Assembly: GCA_031472005.1 (NCBI GenBank)
Contig: PZJY01000012.1
Location: 186,001 to 250,000, forward strand
Length of the DNA stretch: 64,000 nt
Direction: 5' to 3'
Origin: Tetracladium setigerum
Taxonomy: Eukaryota > Ascomycota > Leotiomycetes > Helotiales
Made by a program: the position numbers and the translations under genes. This document shows, piece by piece, positions 1 through 9,731 of the stretch. Each line of letters starts with the position of its first letter. Position 1 is the first letter of the stretch. The notes under the pieces are model-generated. The model was not told the origin of the DNA. It saw only the letters and a program-made list of their open reading frames with translations, and did not search any database.

Positions 1-134
1 GTTTTGGCATTAGAGCGGAGGGTGAGTGTCTTGACTGTGGAGAGTAGAATGGCATTCTTAGGGGTTTTGGGAGAAGCTTTGGCGGAGAGCGTGAGGGTCG
101 CGAGAAGGGGGAGGAGGAGGGTTGAGAGATGCAT
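1..134 (-). CDS. SARAF-like ER membrane protein, N-terminal fragment
   Basis: Reading the minus strand from an ATG at 134-132 gives a hydrophobic signal peptide (MHLSTLLLPLLATLTLSAKA) followed by about 20 residues containing NAILLSTVKTLTLRSNAK. This start resembles fungal homologues of SARAF/TMEM66, the store-operated calcium entry-associated regulatory factor, an ER membrane protein that inactivates store-operated calcium entry in animals; the role in fungi is not established. The gene runs off the left edge, so the cysteine-rich luminal domain and the transmembrane segment that would confirm the family cannot be seen. It is divergent from PBN1. The signal peptide is directly visible; the family call rests on about 20 residues and is moderate. 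Confidence 0.55.
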   Translation of the reverse strand, partial: MHLSTLLLPLLATLTLSAKASPKTPKNAILLSTVKTLTLRSNAK

Positions 135-518
135 TTTGAGTGTATTTTTGCGTTGTTTGGGTGGCGTGGGTTCTGTGTCGCCTCGAGAGGTGAGAGTGCT
201 TTGTTTAGCCCATTCGTTGAGGTCGAGTGTCGATTAAATGGTGAAGTCGCTTTGCAGAGGCGTAGAAGTTGCGTTGCGTAATGGTGGAAGAGGACAGATC
301 TTGATTTGATTGTTTTGTGAAGCTCGAGCTGTCGTCGTCATTCCGAAGAATTTCAGCTTCAGCCTTGCCCTCGAATTATCGATGTCGCTAGGCTGAGAAG
401 AGGTCACCGCCCAGGAGAGCTCCCCATTCTGCCGCTTCTTGACATCCAAGTCAACATCACCTCGCCCCTCCCTTCACCTCACAGACTATCCCAACAGCGC
501 ACCTCTTTCCCACTAATA
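135..518. promoter_or_regulatory. Divergent intergenic region between SARAF-like gene and PBN1
   Basis: This 384-base gap separates two start codons pointing away from each other, so it should hold both promoters. I see no TATA box. The half next to PBN1 (about 400-510) is C-rich, as is common for fungal leaders. No gene is evident. Confidence 0.45.
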
Positions 519-2132
519 ATGCGCCAACGAATTACCTTCCTCCAAAAGGCTGAAGACTCCCTCGATCCCGAGGCCCTCAAAGTAACCCCCGATTCCATCT
601 CGACTACGAACTTGAAAGGTGGCCGAGAAGACAAGATTACATTTGGATTTGATGAGCTTCCGCAGGAATTGTACAAGGTGTTAAAGGCGAGCCATGAGAT
701 ACATATTAGATGGATTGATCAGAAGCCTTATGATGGGATCGGTCCATTAGTGAGCAAGATAAGCCCAGGTCTGCATGTTTTCTACACAGCGCAGAAGGGG
801 GGTAAATCGTATGTGTGTTGCGGAGAGTTGGGATACTGGAATATCGATTGACTTTAAAATAGAGAAGAGCTTTGCCCGTTACTCAGGAAGGTGTTTGGTA
901 ACTTGGATTGCATATCTCCAGAAGTAGGTTCAATCGCCAGAAAGTTGGAACAAGCGCTAATCAAACTAGAAATCATTCATCAATCTTCCAACGGAACGAT
1001 TTTCCCATTCTGCTGCAACCCAATATTACAGCCCAGTACAATCACTCGACTCCTTGATATTGTATTTAACTCACCGACTCTGTAATAACTCGGCGACAAA
1101 AGATTACTGTCTTTCTAGGGTAGATCTTCTGAAGACGGCCGCATCACTTGATATAGACTTCGACACCATCTCCCACGCTGTAACACTCACAGCCTTCTTT
1201 CCTTCCCGCAACTGGGACCTTGACCTGAAAAAACAGAACTCCAAATCACGTCTTGAAGTCGGGGTCCTCTCAGTCTCGAAACCAACCGAACCAGAAGAGC
1301 TGTCTCTCGGAGGATTTCTCACGGTCATCGGCGAGCACACCAAACCTTCCCCAACACTATTCTCCTTCCATCCCGCCACCACCCAACAACACAAGATTTC
1401 ACATCTTCATTCATAACTCCAACCGGATTACACCCTACCTTAGAACTTACAATCAACGGTATTGAGCCACCCACCGATGAAAGAACGTGCACTCTCCACA
1501 CCCACCTCACTCTCCCTCGCCAAATATTTGCAGACAAATATCAACTATCAGATCCTCTCTTCCTCGCTTCCAAGAACTTAACTGCAATCCGCTTTGCCAG
1601 CACCCCCGTCGATCTCGAAGCTCCTTCCTATGCCGTCGATTTCTGGGGCTCTTCGCTCCTCCTTGAGCTCTCCCCTCCAACATCCCCATCGGACAAGAAA
1701 TGGACAGCTCAAATCCCCCTTCACCTCCGCTACCTCGCTCCCAATAACAACTCCTCTGGCCAATCGCCTCTAGAAATGCCCTACCCTGTCCTCTTCTGGG
1801 CCTGCACAGCCGACGAAGGAACTAAATTCCCCATCAACCCGTTTGACAAAGTAAATCTTGGTTATGATGGGTTGTTTGGTCCTAGAACGATGTTTTATCA
1901 CCTCACTCCTAAATCGGCTGCTATTGGAGGTGTAAGTGAGGGGAGGTTGAGTAGTGGACTTAGTGTTCCAGTGTTGGATTTGGATCGGAGTTGGTTCGTG
2001 GAGGCTGGTACTGGAGCGGTTGTTTTGCTGGGGTTTGCGTGGGTGATTTGGTGTTTGGGGAGGGTTTGGTGGCGTGAGGGGTATGGGAGGAGTGAGAGTG
2101 GAGTGAAGAAAGTGGAGAAAAAGAAGCAATAA
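519..2132 (+). CDS. PBN1: PBN1, GPI mannosyltransferase I subunit (PIG-X homologue), frameshifted as read
   Basis: Fungal Pbn1 is an ER membrane glycoprotein that partners the catalytic subunit Gpi14 in adding the first mannose to GPI precursors. The start MRQRITFLQK, a segment reading SPGLHVFYTAQKGG, then LCPLLRKVFGNLDC, QYYSPVQSLDSLI, DIDFDTISHAVTLTAFF, the FPSRHHP motif, VLFWACTADEGTKF and NPFDKVNLGYDGLFG match the family in order. A single C-terminal transmembrane helix (GAVVLLGFAWVIWCLG) is followed by a basic lysine-rich tail. Introns are inferred at about 802-864/867 and 924-969. At 1368-1369 the frame slips by -1: the family motif FSF-PSRHHP is restored if one C is added to the CC run. 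The protein would be about 500 residues. Either an assembly error or a broken gene; the family call is firm. Confidence 0.85.
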
Positions 2133-2607
2133 ACATGATGCAGAATGTGGTGATTGAGGGAGAGGTTGGACTTTTGGATCATTTCTCGAGCCAGTCAGAC
2201 TGTGGAAACTCACCTGGTGAATCACGTATACCAAGAAGTGTATAAGTGCAGTGTTTGAGTTTCAAGTACATTTTTCCGGCGTGGATACGAAGTCGTAATC
2301 ATCAAACGACCTTTATATTGCTTCCAAAAAGCGTGACTTAGCGCATCGCAAACAGTGCTTGCTTCTCTACGTGGGAGAATATGTGTGTTCAATTAAAAGA
2401 TAATAGAAACTTTTAATTTTGCCACGGTTGGACACAATTAAAAAGATATGTTTCTTGTTCAATTTCAGTGTCGCAATCGAAGAGATGAGTATAATATTGG
2501 GTATAAAAGAGAGCTCCTTCATAATAGTACATGGAATCGTCAACCTCTACCTAAACGCCTGATGACCGGCAAGTGCCCCATCACATATTGTCAGATTTCA
2601 TAATAAC
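2133..2607. other. Intergenic, convergent 3' ends
   Basis: These 475 bases separate the 3' ends of PBN1 and the bZIP gene. The stretch 2390-2520 is A/T-rich and probably carries polyadenylation signals. I see no gene. Confidence 0.4.
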
Positions 2608-4058
2608 TCATTTTGTACAACCTATCGTTATTCGGTCGACCTTTGCGCGTTGCTCCCCATCGTCCTCATCTACCACAGTAAACCTGCTCTCATCCCCTCC
2701 AACTAACATCCAATACTTCTTGAGAAACCACGGTTTCACACTCCAAGCTTTCGGATCCCTGTAACAAGAACTTCGTATTAGCAAGACATTCATATTGTCA
2801 TCGACTCAAGAAAGCTAGTTCGCTCGTAATGATACAGTGGGTAAGGTAAGTAGGTAGGTAGGTACTCACCAAGGCTGCAAACCCCCATCCCTCCTCTCCC
2901 TCCCCTCCTTCCCACCCCAACAAACCAATCCCTCATTCACCACCGTATCCGTCTTAAACTCATACGCATCAATCAACGGCGGATCCTGCGACATATACAA
3001 CAACGCTAGCGACCGCATCGTCGGGAATGGGATCAAATCCAAGAAAGGACTATGTGGGATCAAGGTCTGTGCAAGTGTCGGGTGAAGATTTATTGGGAAG
3101 GGATCTGTGGGAAAACGAGCAATGGGGAGAAGGAGGGAGGATGTGTTGGATGCTTGGAGAGCGAAGGGGTTGTGGAATGTGGAGAGGGCGTCTGGGAGCA
3201 TGATGGCGGGGAGGTTGTAGCCGAGTGCTAGGGCGTTGTGGAGGAGGGCGCTGATGGTGGAGTCTAGTGGTGTGTTGAGGGCGGTTGTTTGGACGAATGA
3301 ATAGGATGGTGCTGATTTGAAGAGTTGGACTTGTTGTTGATGGGTAGGGAATTCTGTTGGTGGCGGTGGTGATGATGGTGATAGTGACGATTTCTGCGCT
3401 AGTGCTTCAACTCCAGCAGAGAGAATTTCAGCAAGTGTGTGGTCGGGAGAGAGAGCAAGTGCGTTGCTGATTATATTTTCATTTTCTGCTGGTTCCACTG
3501 CTATTGGTGAGTTGTTTGGCGAGACAGTTGCCGTCGAAGGAGGGGATTGATATTGCTGCTGCACATTCTTGTGCATGCCATCAAAGCCGACGTAGAGAAT
3601 ACTATGTTCTCCTCCCAAACCGGTATCAGGAGCAAAACTACCACCGGATTCTAGTGTTGCCGTTGAATTTGATGTGGGCGTAATACTCTCAATCGAAATG
3701 AGTGCGTTGTCCAATGTTGAAGGAAGTTCATGGTCAACGGTCTGCTCTGAATTATGCCCTTGGTCACGACTTTCGGCCCCAAGACGCAACTCTTCCAGCA
3801 AGCGTGCTTGCCTCTCCCCTAGACAGTGTTAAAGTCAGTAAGGAAACTACAATATGATGTGACTATCACCCTAGCAAGCAAGGTATCAAATTGTCTAATT
3901 CTCTCATAAAACCCCCGAAAATCTGGCTTACGGTACTTGCGCTGGGCCAGCCTATTCTGCACTTTACGCTTTTCCGTCAGCTTTCTTGGTTTCTTGGTCC
4001 CGGCTGGCTTCTTTGTTGATTCTTCCGTTGATGACTTATGAGACGTGATGGCCTCCAT
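2608..4058 (-). CDS. bZIP transcription factor with C-terminal DUF3425-type domain
   Basis: Three exons (4058-3932, 3818-2870, 2758-2608) give 408 residues. The first exon carries a basic region KRKVQNRLAQRKYR; splicing the 113-nt intron (donor GTAAGC) joins it to ERQARLLEELR, the start of a leucine zipper. A low-complexity Ser/Thr/Pro linker follows. The C-terminal half (DLIPFPTMRSLALLYMSQDP to DPKAWSVKPWFLKKYWMLVG) has the layout of the DUF3425 module found in many fungal AP-1-like bZIP proteins, with the last part in exon 3 after a 111-nt intron (GTGAGT..CAG). The zipper is short, as is usual in this class. It is a nuclear DNA-binding regulator by family; its targets are unknown. It is divergent from an SDR gene, which is a plausible but untested target. 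Confidence 0.85.
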
Positions 4059-4730
4059 GGTATATCGATATCGATTCGTGCTTGTTACACACTATCTGAC
4101 AGCTTGTTTATTTCAAAGAAACGTGTCAGCTTGACGAAGGAATTCAGAAGTCGTCGAATATTGGCGAGGGATGCTGATGCTGCAAGGTAAGCCAGATTCA
4201 AGTTGGGGGCCGATTTAGTGTGGGTAAAGCCCGGCCGGCGTCAAGGGTGTTGTGTGGCCTTATGTCCGTGTGGCATGAAATCACCTGCTGCGATGGCTTA
4301 TGTGAGCCACGATGTTCGTTAATTGGTGTTCTCAAAGTAAGCCACTTTTTGTTTTGACAACCACAATGGCTTACGGACTGATGGCTTATTTTGGTCTTGG
4401 CGATGGTTAATGGATTTCTTTGTTGGCTTATGGATTTCATTCAATTTTGCACCATTCGATGCAATCCATCAAATTCTCAAACACAATGATGGTGGAAATG
4501 CATTGTAAACCTTCCAACTCGGCTTTCTCTGTCCGGTCCGAGTATATGATGGGTTTGAAGATTTAAGATGGATATAAAGGTAAGGACTTTCCTCTCATTC
4601 AGACAATCAATCAAACAGTCAACATCACATCCATCTCACACATACACAACTCAATCACAACCTCAACTCCTCAACACAATTCAAACATTCCAAACATCCA
4701 ACCACTAAAACTTTACAACATCCACTCAAA
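4059..4730. promoter_or_regulatory. Shared bZIP/SDR promoter with GGCTTA cluster and TATA box
   Basis: The 672 bases between two divergent start codons hold six copies of GGCTTA in either orientation (about 4188-4193 -, 4295-4300 +, 4338-4343 -, 4368-4373 +, 4383-4388 +, 4425-4430 +), far above chance for 243 bases. A TATAAA lies at about 4573-4578, 150 bases before the SDR start, followed by a C/A-rich leader. The cluster is a candidate binding array for a regulator, possibly the adjacent bZIP, although GGCTTA is not a classical bZIP site. Confidence 0.5.
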
Positions 4731-5957
4731 ATGGCAACTTACACCTGGGAAACAGAAACCAGCGAGCTTGTAAGCTCCTTTCCGTCTGAAGTCACTGGCA
4801 AAACATGTAAGTCTCTTTCACTTCGGCGTCTCGCTTATGGCATTCACATTCACTCACACATTTGCAGTTGTCATTACTGGTTGCTCTGAAGGTTCTATCG
4901 GGGCTTTAGTCGCTGTTGCTCTAGCGGCTGCCGCACCTCACACGCTCATCCTACTTGGACGTACTATTTCCAAAATACAACCCGTCATTGACGAAGTTAC
5001 TGTCATCGATGCATCAATCAAGGTTCAATTCGTGAAAATCGAATTGGGAGATTTCGATTCGGTCAGAAAAGCCGTCAAGGAAATCAAGGAAATTGTGGGA
5101 TCCAAATCCATCGACTACCTCATGTAAGTGTCCATCAACCTCCCCAAAGCCCATCTCGAATCTTGCTAACCATTCTTCTTTCACCCAGCAATTCAGCCGG
5201 TATCATGGCAACACCAACTTTTCAAACCACCCCATCTGGCCACGAACTCCAATTCGCAACCAACCACCTCGGTCACTTCCTCTTCACCAATCTCCTCATC
5301 CCCTCTCTCACCAACACGGCAACCAGGAAAGGAAAAGTCATCTCCGTCGCCAGTACCGGTCACTTCACATCCGGCGTCAATTTCTCCGATGTGAACTACC
5401 AGAATGGAGCTACTTATGATGCATGGCTCGCTTATGGACAAGCGAAGACTGCGAATGTGTTGTTTGCACTTGCTTTGGCGAAGAGAGGCGTGACGGCGTT
5501 TTCTTGTCACCCAGCTAGTGTGATGACAGGGTTGGGAAGGGAGTTCGGGGCCGAGACGGATTGGGTCGCGATTATTGGGAGATTGACCTCGCTTGGTAAG
5601 TGTGCTTTTTTCCTTCCGAAGTGATCTGTTGTTTGCACTTCCTTCAGTTGGATTCTTGCTAACAGAAATCCTGAATATTAGGTGTACCTTACACGCCACT
5701 GAACACCTCCGCACAAGCTGGGGCCACGATTTTGAGAGCCGCTTTAGATCCAAGTCTGGAAGGTATGTAGATCACTTTTGTGGCTGTTCTTTCGTTGAGA
5801 CAGAATTCGTGCTAACTTCAATTGCACAGAATTCTCGGGTGCTTATCTGTTTCATTCTGAGATTTCGAATGCTGCCCCGCATGCCAGTGACCCTGAGCTT
5901 GCGGACAAGTTGTGGGAGTTGAGCGAGCATTTGGTGGGGCAGAAGTTTGAATATTGA
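4731..5957 (+). CDS. Short-chain dehydrogenase/reductase (retinol-dehydrogenase-like)
   Basis: Five exons (about 4731-4806, 4868-5123, 5189-5595, 5682-5762, 5830-5957) code for 315 residues, a usual size for a classical SDR. The Rossmann dinucleotide motif is TGCSEGSIG, the structural NNAG motif reads NSAG, the catalytic serine lies in SVASTGH and the active-site pair is Y-G-Q-A-K (in AYGQAKTANVLFA). The substrate cannot be told from sequence; such proteins are NAD(P)H-dependent oxidoreductases, often in detoxification or secondary metabolism. All introns have GTAAGT/GTATGT donors. The first exon lies just after a TATA box and a C/A-rich leader. No frameshift is needed. Confidence 0.9.
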
Positions 5958-6158
5958 GACTTCTGATGGACTTCTGATGTTTAATCCGGTGATATGGGTG
6001 GTTAATCGTGGATGAAGTGTAGTAATATTGCTGTATAGACTACTAGACGGGGTGTTGGTTGAAATTTTTTTTCTTCATTAATGTCGTCCTAAAATAGAAT
6101 CATTTCCTCATAATGTATTTTACCAAAAGAACGACCTCCTGCGATCATATCATACTCA

Positions 6159-6936
6159 TCAGATCCATCTCTCGTCTCCATCCAAAGTTTCACAAACAAG
6201 TTTCCACGTTTCCTCTCTGGTGTGACTGACATCAATCTCCACCAAGATGCCCCTCGCCCGATACTCCCGCTCAATATGCTCATTTTCTCGCACATACTCT
6301 TCATATCGTATCTCAAATATTGCCTCGTCTTCTTTCTCTCTCCCTTGTACATTCCGGGCAAGATATCGTTGTTTTGCAATCTCCTTTGAGCAATTGAAGA
6401 ACAAAACAAGGCCAGGTTTCAAATACTGTTATCCAAGTCAATTTTCAAGACCATCAACCATATTTAACTGATGAAGAGAGCCAACATATAATGGCTCCTT
6501 CTTACCTTCTCAAACTCAATCCTCTGCTCCAGATTTCTCGGATATCCATCCACAAGCACAACCCTTTTTCCGGGCTCCTTTCGCAGCAATTCATCAATCT
6601 CTCTCTTGAGTATGGGGACTATGACTTCCGAGTTCAAAAGTTCTTGCTTTTGGAGCTTCGTACGGACTAATTCGGCTTGTGGATGTGTATCGTCATTTTT
6701 GACGCGGCGGAGGAGCTCGCCGGCCGAGATGTGTTGGACGGGATATTGTTGGGTAAGTCGAGAACTAATGGTTCCTTTGCCGGCTCCGGGTGAGCCTGGG
6801 GAGAGGGGGGTAGGTTAGCTTATTTAGTTGGATTTGTGGGCAAAATGGTGACGGAATGGGCATTATGATGGCAGAGGAGTGAATGAGTAGGTAGGTACGT
6901 ACCGAGGACAAAGACGATGGTGGGTTCAGAGGGCAT
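6159..6936 (-). CDS. UMP-CMP kinase-type nucleoside monophosphate kinase
   Basis: Three exons (6936-6903, 6795-6506, 6425-6159) code for 196 residues, the usual length for UMP-CMP/adenylate kinases. Splicing exon 1 to exon 2 completes the P-loop VFVLGSPGAGKGT. The NMP-binding region follows (HISAGELLRR), then DGYPRNLEQR (family DGFPRN), and in exon 3 LFFNCSKEIAKQRYLARN and an arginine-rich lid-like segment. The expected role is phosphoryl transfer from ATP to UMP, CMP or a related nucleotide. The start chosen is the first in-frame ATG. It is divergent from the viperin gene across about 670 bases, which suggests it supplies nucleotide triphosphate substrate to viperin. A general housekeeping pyrimidine kinase is the alternative. 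Confidence 0.85.
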
Positions 6937-7606
6937 ATTGGACCAGGTGGTTTTCTGACGAAGGTGTTCAAATTTGGAGTTGTTATGAGTCCGTAGAGTT
7001 GATATCACCGCATGTTCCAATCTTGGAGCTGGAATGGTTACACAGAGGTGGCACTTCAATCTGGAGATGGTATTAATAGGCTGATATCATGTGATCTGTT
7101 GGTTTTCCCAGCCTGCTTCATCCAGTACCCTTCGGCGCCAACCGAAGGTATATTCACGCCACCCCAAAACAACAAATACAGTACAAACACTCCCCAGACC
7201 GAACAAGCAAACAAACAATTACTTCCAAGTAAGCAACGTCCTTTCCTTTTTCGTTTACGACTTCTCGTTGGGACGAGAATGGATAAACACCACATATTTT
7301 GGAACTCGGAGTGCAGTAAAGCACGCATTAATTAAATCCTGGAATCAATCTCCATGACGTCTTAAAAATCCAACCGTTCAAAAGAATGTTTCACAATACC
7401 TCCGGTTTAACCTTTATCACCTGCATGTCTTTTGTTTGTTGCTATGATGCGCCGGACATGTGGTTGTAACACAAACCCAAAACCACTACTAAGCTTTCCG
7501 CGGGCCGAACCCATCCTCCTCCCAACAAGATTTCAGCAAGAAATTATTTAAACAGATCAAGAACTACTTCCCATAAGTACTAATCCATCAAGTCAAATAT
7601 AGCACT
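6937..7606. promoter_or_regulatory. Divergent promoter between nucleotide kinase and viperin
   Basis: The 670-base region separates the start codons of the kinase (-) and the viperin homologue (+) and should contain both promoters. Small open frames here show no family resemblance. I could not recognise a specific regulator site. Co-regulation is suggested only by arrangement. Confidence 0.5.
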
Positions 7607-8637
7607 ATGCTATGCTCACTTGCTTTCAACTACTCCCTCCATTTCGCAGTTGTGTCCATAATCGGTAGTATCATCCTCCTCTACCTCCGTCATCGCCTTC
7701 ATCTTCGCCAACCGAATCCAGCCGAAATCCCAGTATCAGTCAACTACTTCCCTCGCGAAAATGCAACTACGAATGCGGATTCTGCTTCCATACCGAGAAA
7801 AGCTCAGACATCCTCCCAGCAGCAGAGGCTAAGCGTGGACTCAAACTCCTCCAGGAAGCCGGAATGCGCAAACTCAATATCGCCGGTGGAGAGCCCTTTC
7901 TATATCCAGTCTTCCTACAAGAAATGATTCGCTACGCCAAACAAGATCTGCAACTCGAGAGCGTGAGCATCATCTCCAATGGCTCGAAGATCAAGGAGAA
8001 GTTCGTTAGGGATAATGCGGCGTTCATTGATATTCTTGCTATTTCGTGTGATTCGGCTATTCCAGAGACGAATATCAAGATTGGGAGAGGTACTACCGGC
8101 GAGAATGTGGAGAGGTTAAGGAGAATTGCCGGATGGTGTCGTGAATATGGTATCATGTTCAAAATCAACACCGTGGTCAACAGCCTCAACTGGAACGAAG
8201 ATATGACAGGGCTCCTTGGCGAACTGCAACCTTTCCGATGGAAAGTCTTCCAATGCTTGATTGTCACGGGCGAGAACGACAACGAGAAGCGAAAGCGAGA
8301 CGCGCGGAACTTCCTCGTTAGCGAGGAGCAGTGGAAGGTGTTTTGCGATCGCCACAGTCACTTGGAATGTTTTGTGCCCGAGAGCAATAAGGCGATGAAA
8401 GGGAGTTATTTGTTGTTGGATGAGTATATGAGATTCTTAGATAAGGGGGGTGGGGTCGAGACGGCGAGTGAGAGTATTTTGGATGTGGGTGTTAAGAAGG
8501 CCATGAGCCAGGTGGTGTGGGAGAGAGATGAATTTATGGAGAGAGGTGGCCTTTACGATTGGAGTAAACCGAGTGCAGGTGGTTGTGGTGAAATGGGCGA
8601 GGAAATGGGCGAGGAAGGAAAAGGGTTGGACTGGTGA
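7607..8637 (+). CDS. Viperin-type radical SAM ddh-nucleotide synthase, frameshifted as read
   Basis: Viperins are radical SAM enzymes that convert a nucleoside triphosphate (CTP in mammals) to the 3'-deoxy-3',4'-didehydro chain terminator. The N-terminus is a hydrophobic helix (HFAVVSIIGSIILLYL), as in ER-bound animal viperin, followed by PVSVNY. The cluster motif Cx3Cx2C (K-C-N-Y-E-C-G-F-C, codons at 7762, 7774, 7783) is followed by FHTEKSS, NIAGGEPFLYP (GGE motif for SAM), SCDSAIPETN, KIGRGTTG, FKINTVVNSLNW, RWKVFQCL, a GEN, and GGLYDWSK near the C-terminal GLDW. No intron is evident. The motif lies one frame away from the N-terminus: a -1 slip at the CCC run 7750-7752 separates SVNYF from the cysteines. 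One added C gives 343 residues. The family call is strong; the nucleotide substrate is unknown. Confidence 0.88.
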
Positions 8638-9731
8638 GAGGAGAGATTGGTTCTCGTAGGCGGGGTATGTGGGCGAGGAAAGGGAATTTGGCTTTGAGGG
8701 AAAACACAGGGAGAAATCGTTGAAGATTGGTAAGAGCTTGTTGATGGCGCCATATTATATTTTTTCTGAGGCTCCTTGAGATTTACAGTCAAAATCTTCC
8801 TTCACCTCTTGTTCGAAATAGTAATTTAATAGTAATTGCGCCTTAAATTTATGAGTTTCGCAACTTATTTGTGATGTGAACATACATATTTAGACGTGAA
8901 AGTTAAGCTGGTACGTAGTTTCCAACAGTAACGACGTTTCCAGGATATGATTGAGGCTCTGCCAGCTCCCCGAGGACAACTGCCATGGAGGCACAAAGCC
9001 TTTCATCTGCAACCGAGGTAGTTTTCCCTTGCATTTCCTTGTCTTGTTCCCTTTTTTTGCTTATTTTAGTAAAGCAAGAGTATATTAAGATCAAGAGCAG
9101 AATATGTATATAAGGCTAATCAGGCTTTATAAGCCATTTTAGCTTGCTCCATCGGGGAGTCTGTCGGCTCTGACGTTCCCGTACAATGTCTAGCTCGGAT
9201 TATAATAAAAAAATTGCTTGGCAAAAGTTCCATGTTCAAAATAATCAAGGCCACTTTGAAACTATCCCAAGTATAGAAGACCTGCGATGAGGAACTGAGA
9301 TAATTATGTTGAAGTGCTTGGTTGCTTGATATTGTATTACCATTGCCATGTAAACATAGAATACCAACCCAACCCAACCCAGCCAAGCTTCGATATCTTC
9401 AGTCATATGATACAAATACAGGAAGACGAAAACAAAGAAGAGTTATGAGCCCTAATTTCTGCTCTTCCCAAAAGAAATCAAAATAAGAGCAGGTACAGTA
9501 AAAAGCGAATTATGTGTCACGATTTTCGCGAGCCCAGCGCCAATGTGCATGAAGTTTGCACCAATCTGATCTCTGGGAGCCTCCCTTTGTGTCACACGAG
9601 TTTTATATTAGGCAGCAGTACCTCCATAGCCTTACTTAGCATTCAAATTTTAAGTCTTCATGAAACTGAATACCCATTTATTCAAGGACTTCAACTACCT
9701 ACGGATTCATCGCTGTTCATAGAATCTGAAA
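8638..9731. other. Intergenic region, no gene seen
   Basis: About 1.1 kb between viperin and the HET gene. It starts with G/A-rich sequence and becomes A/T-rich (8800-9110). Open frames on either strand are short and show no family features. Confidence 0.4.

Noticed and set aside
4731..8637. Secondary-metabolite gene cluster (bZIP, SDR, radical SAM)
   Set aside because: There is no polyketide synthase, peptide synthetase, terpene synthase, P450 or transporter nearby, and the radical SAM enzyme has clear viperin motifs.
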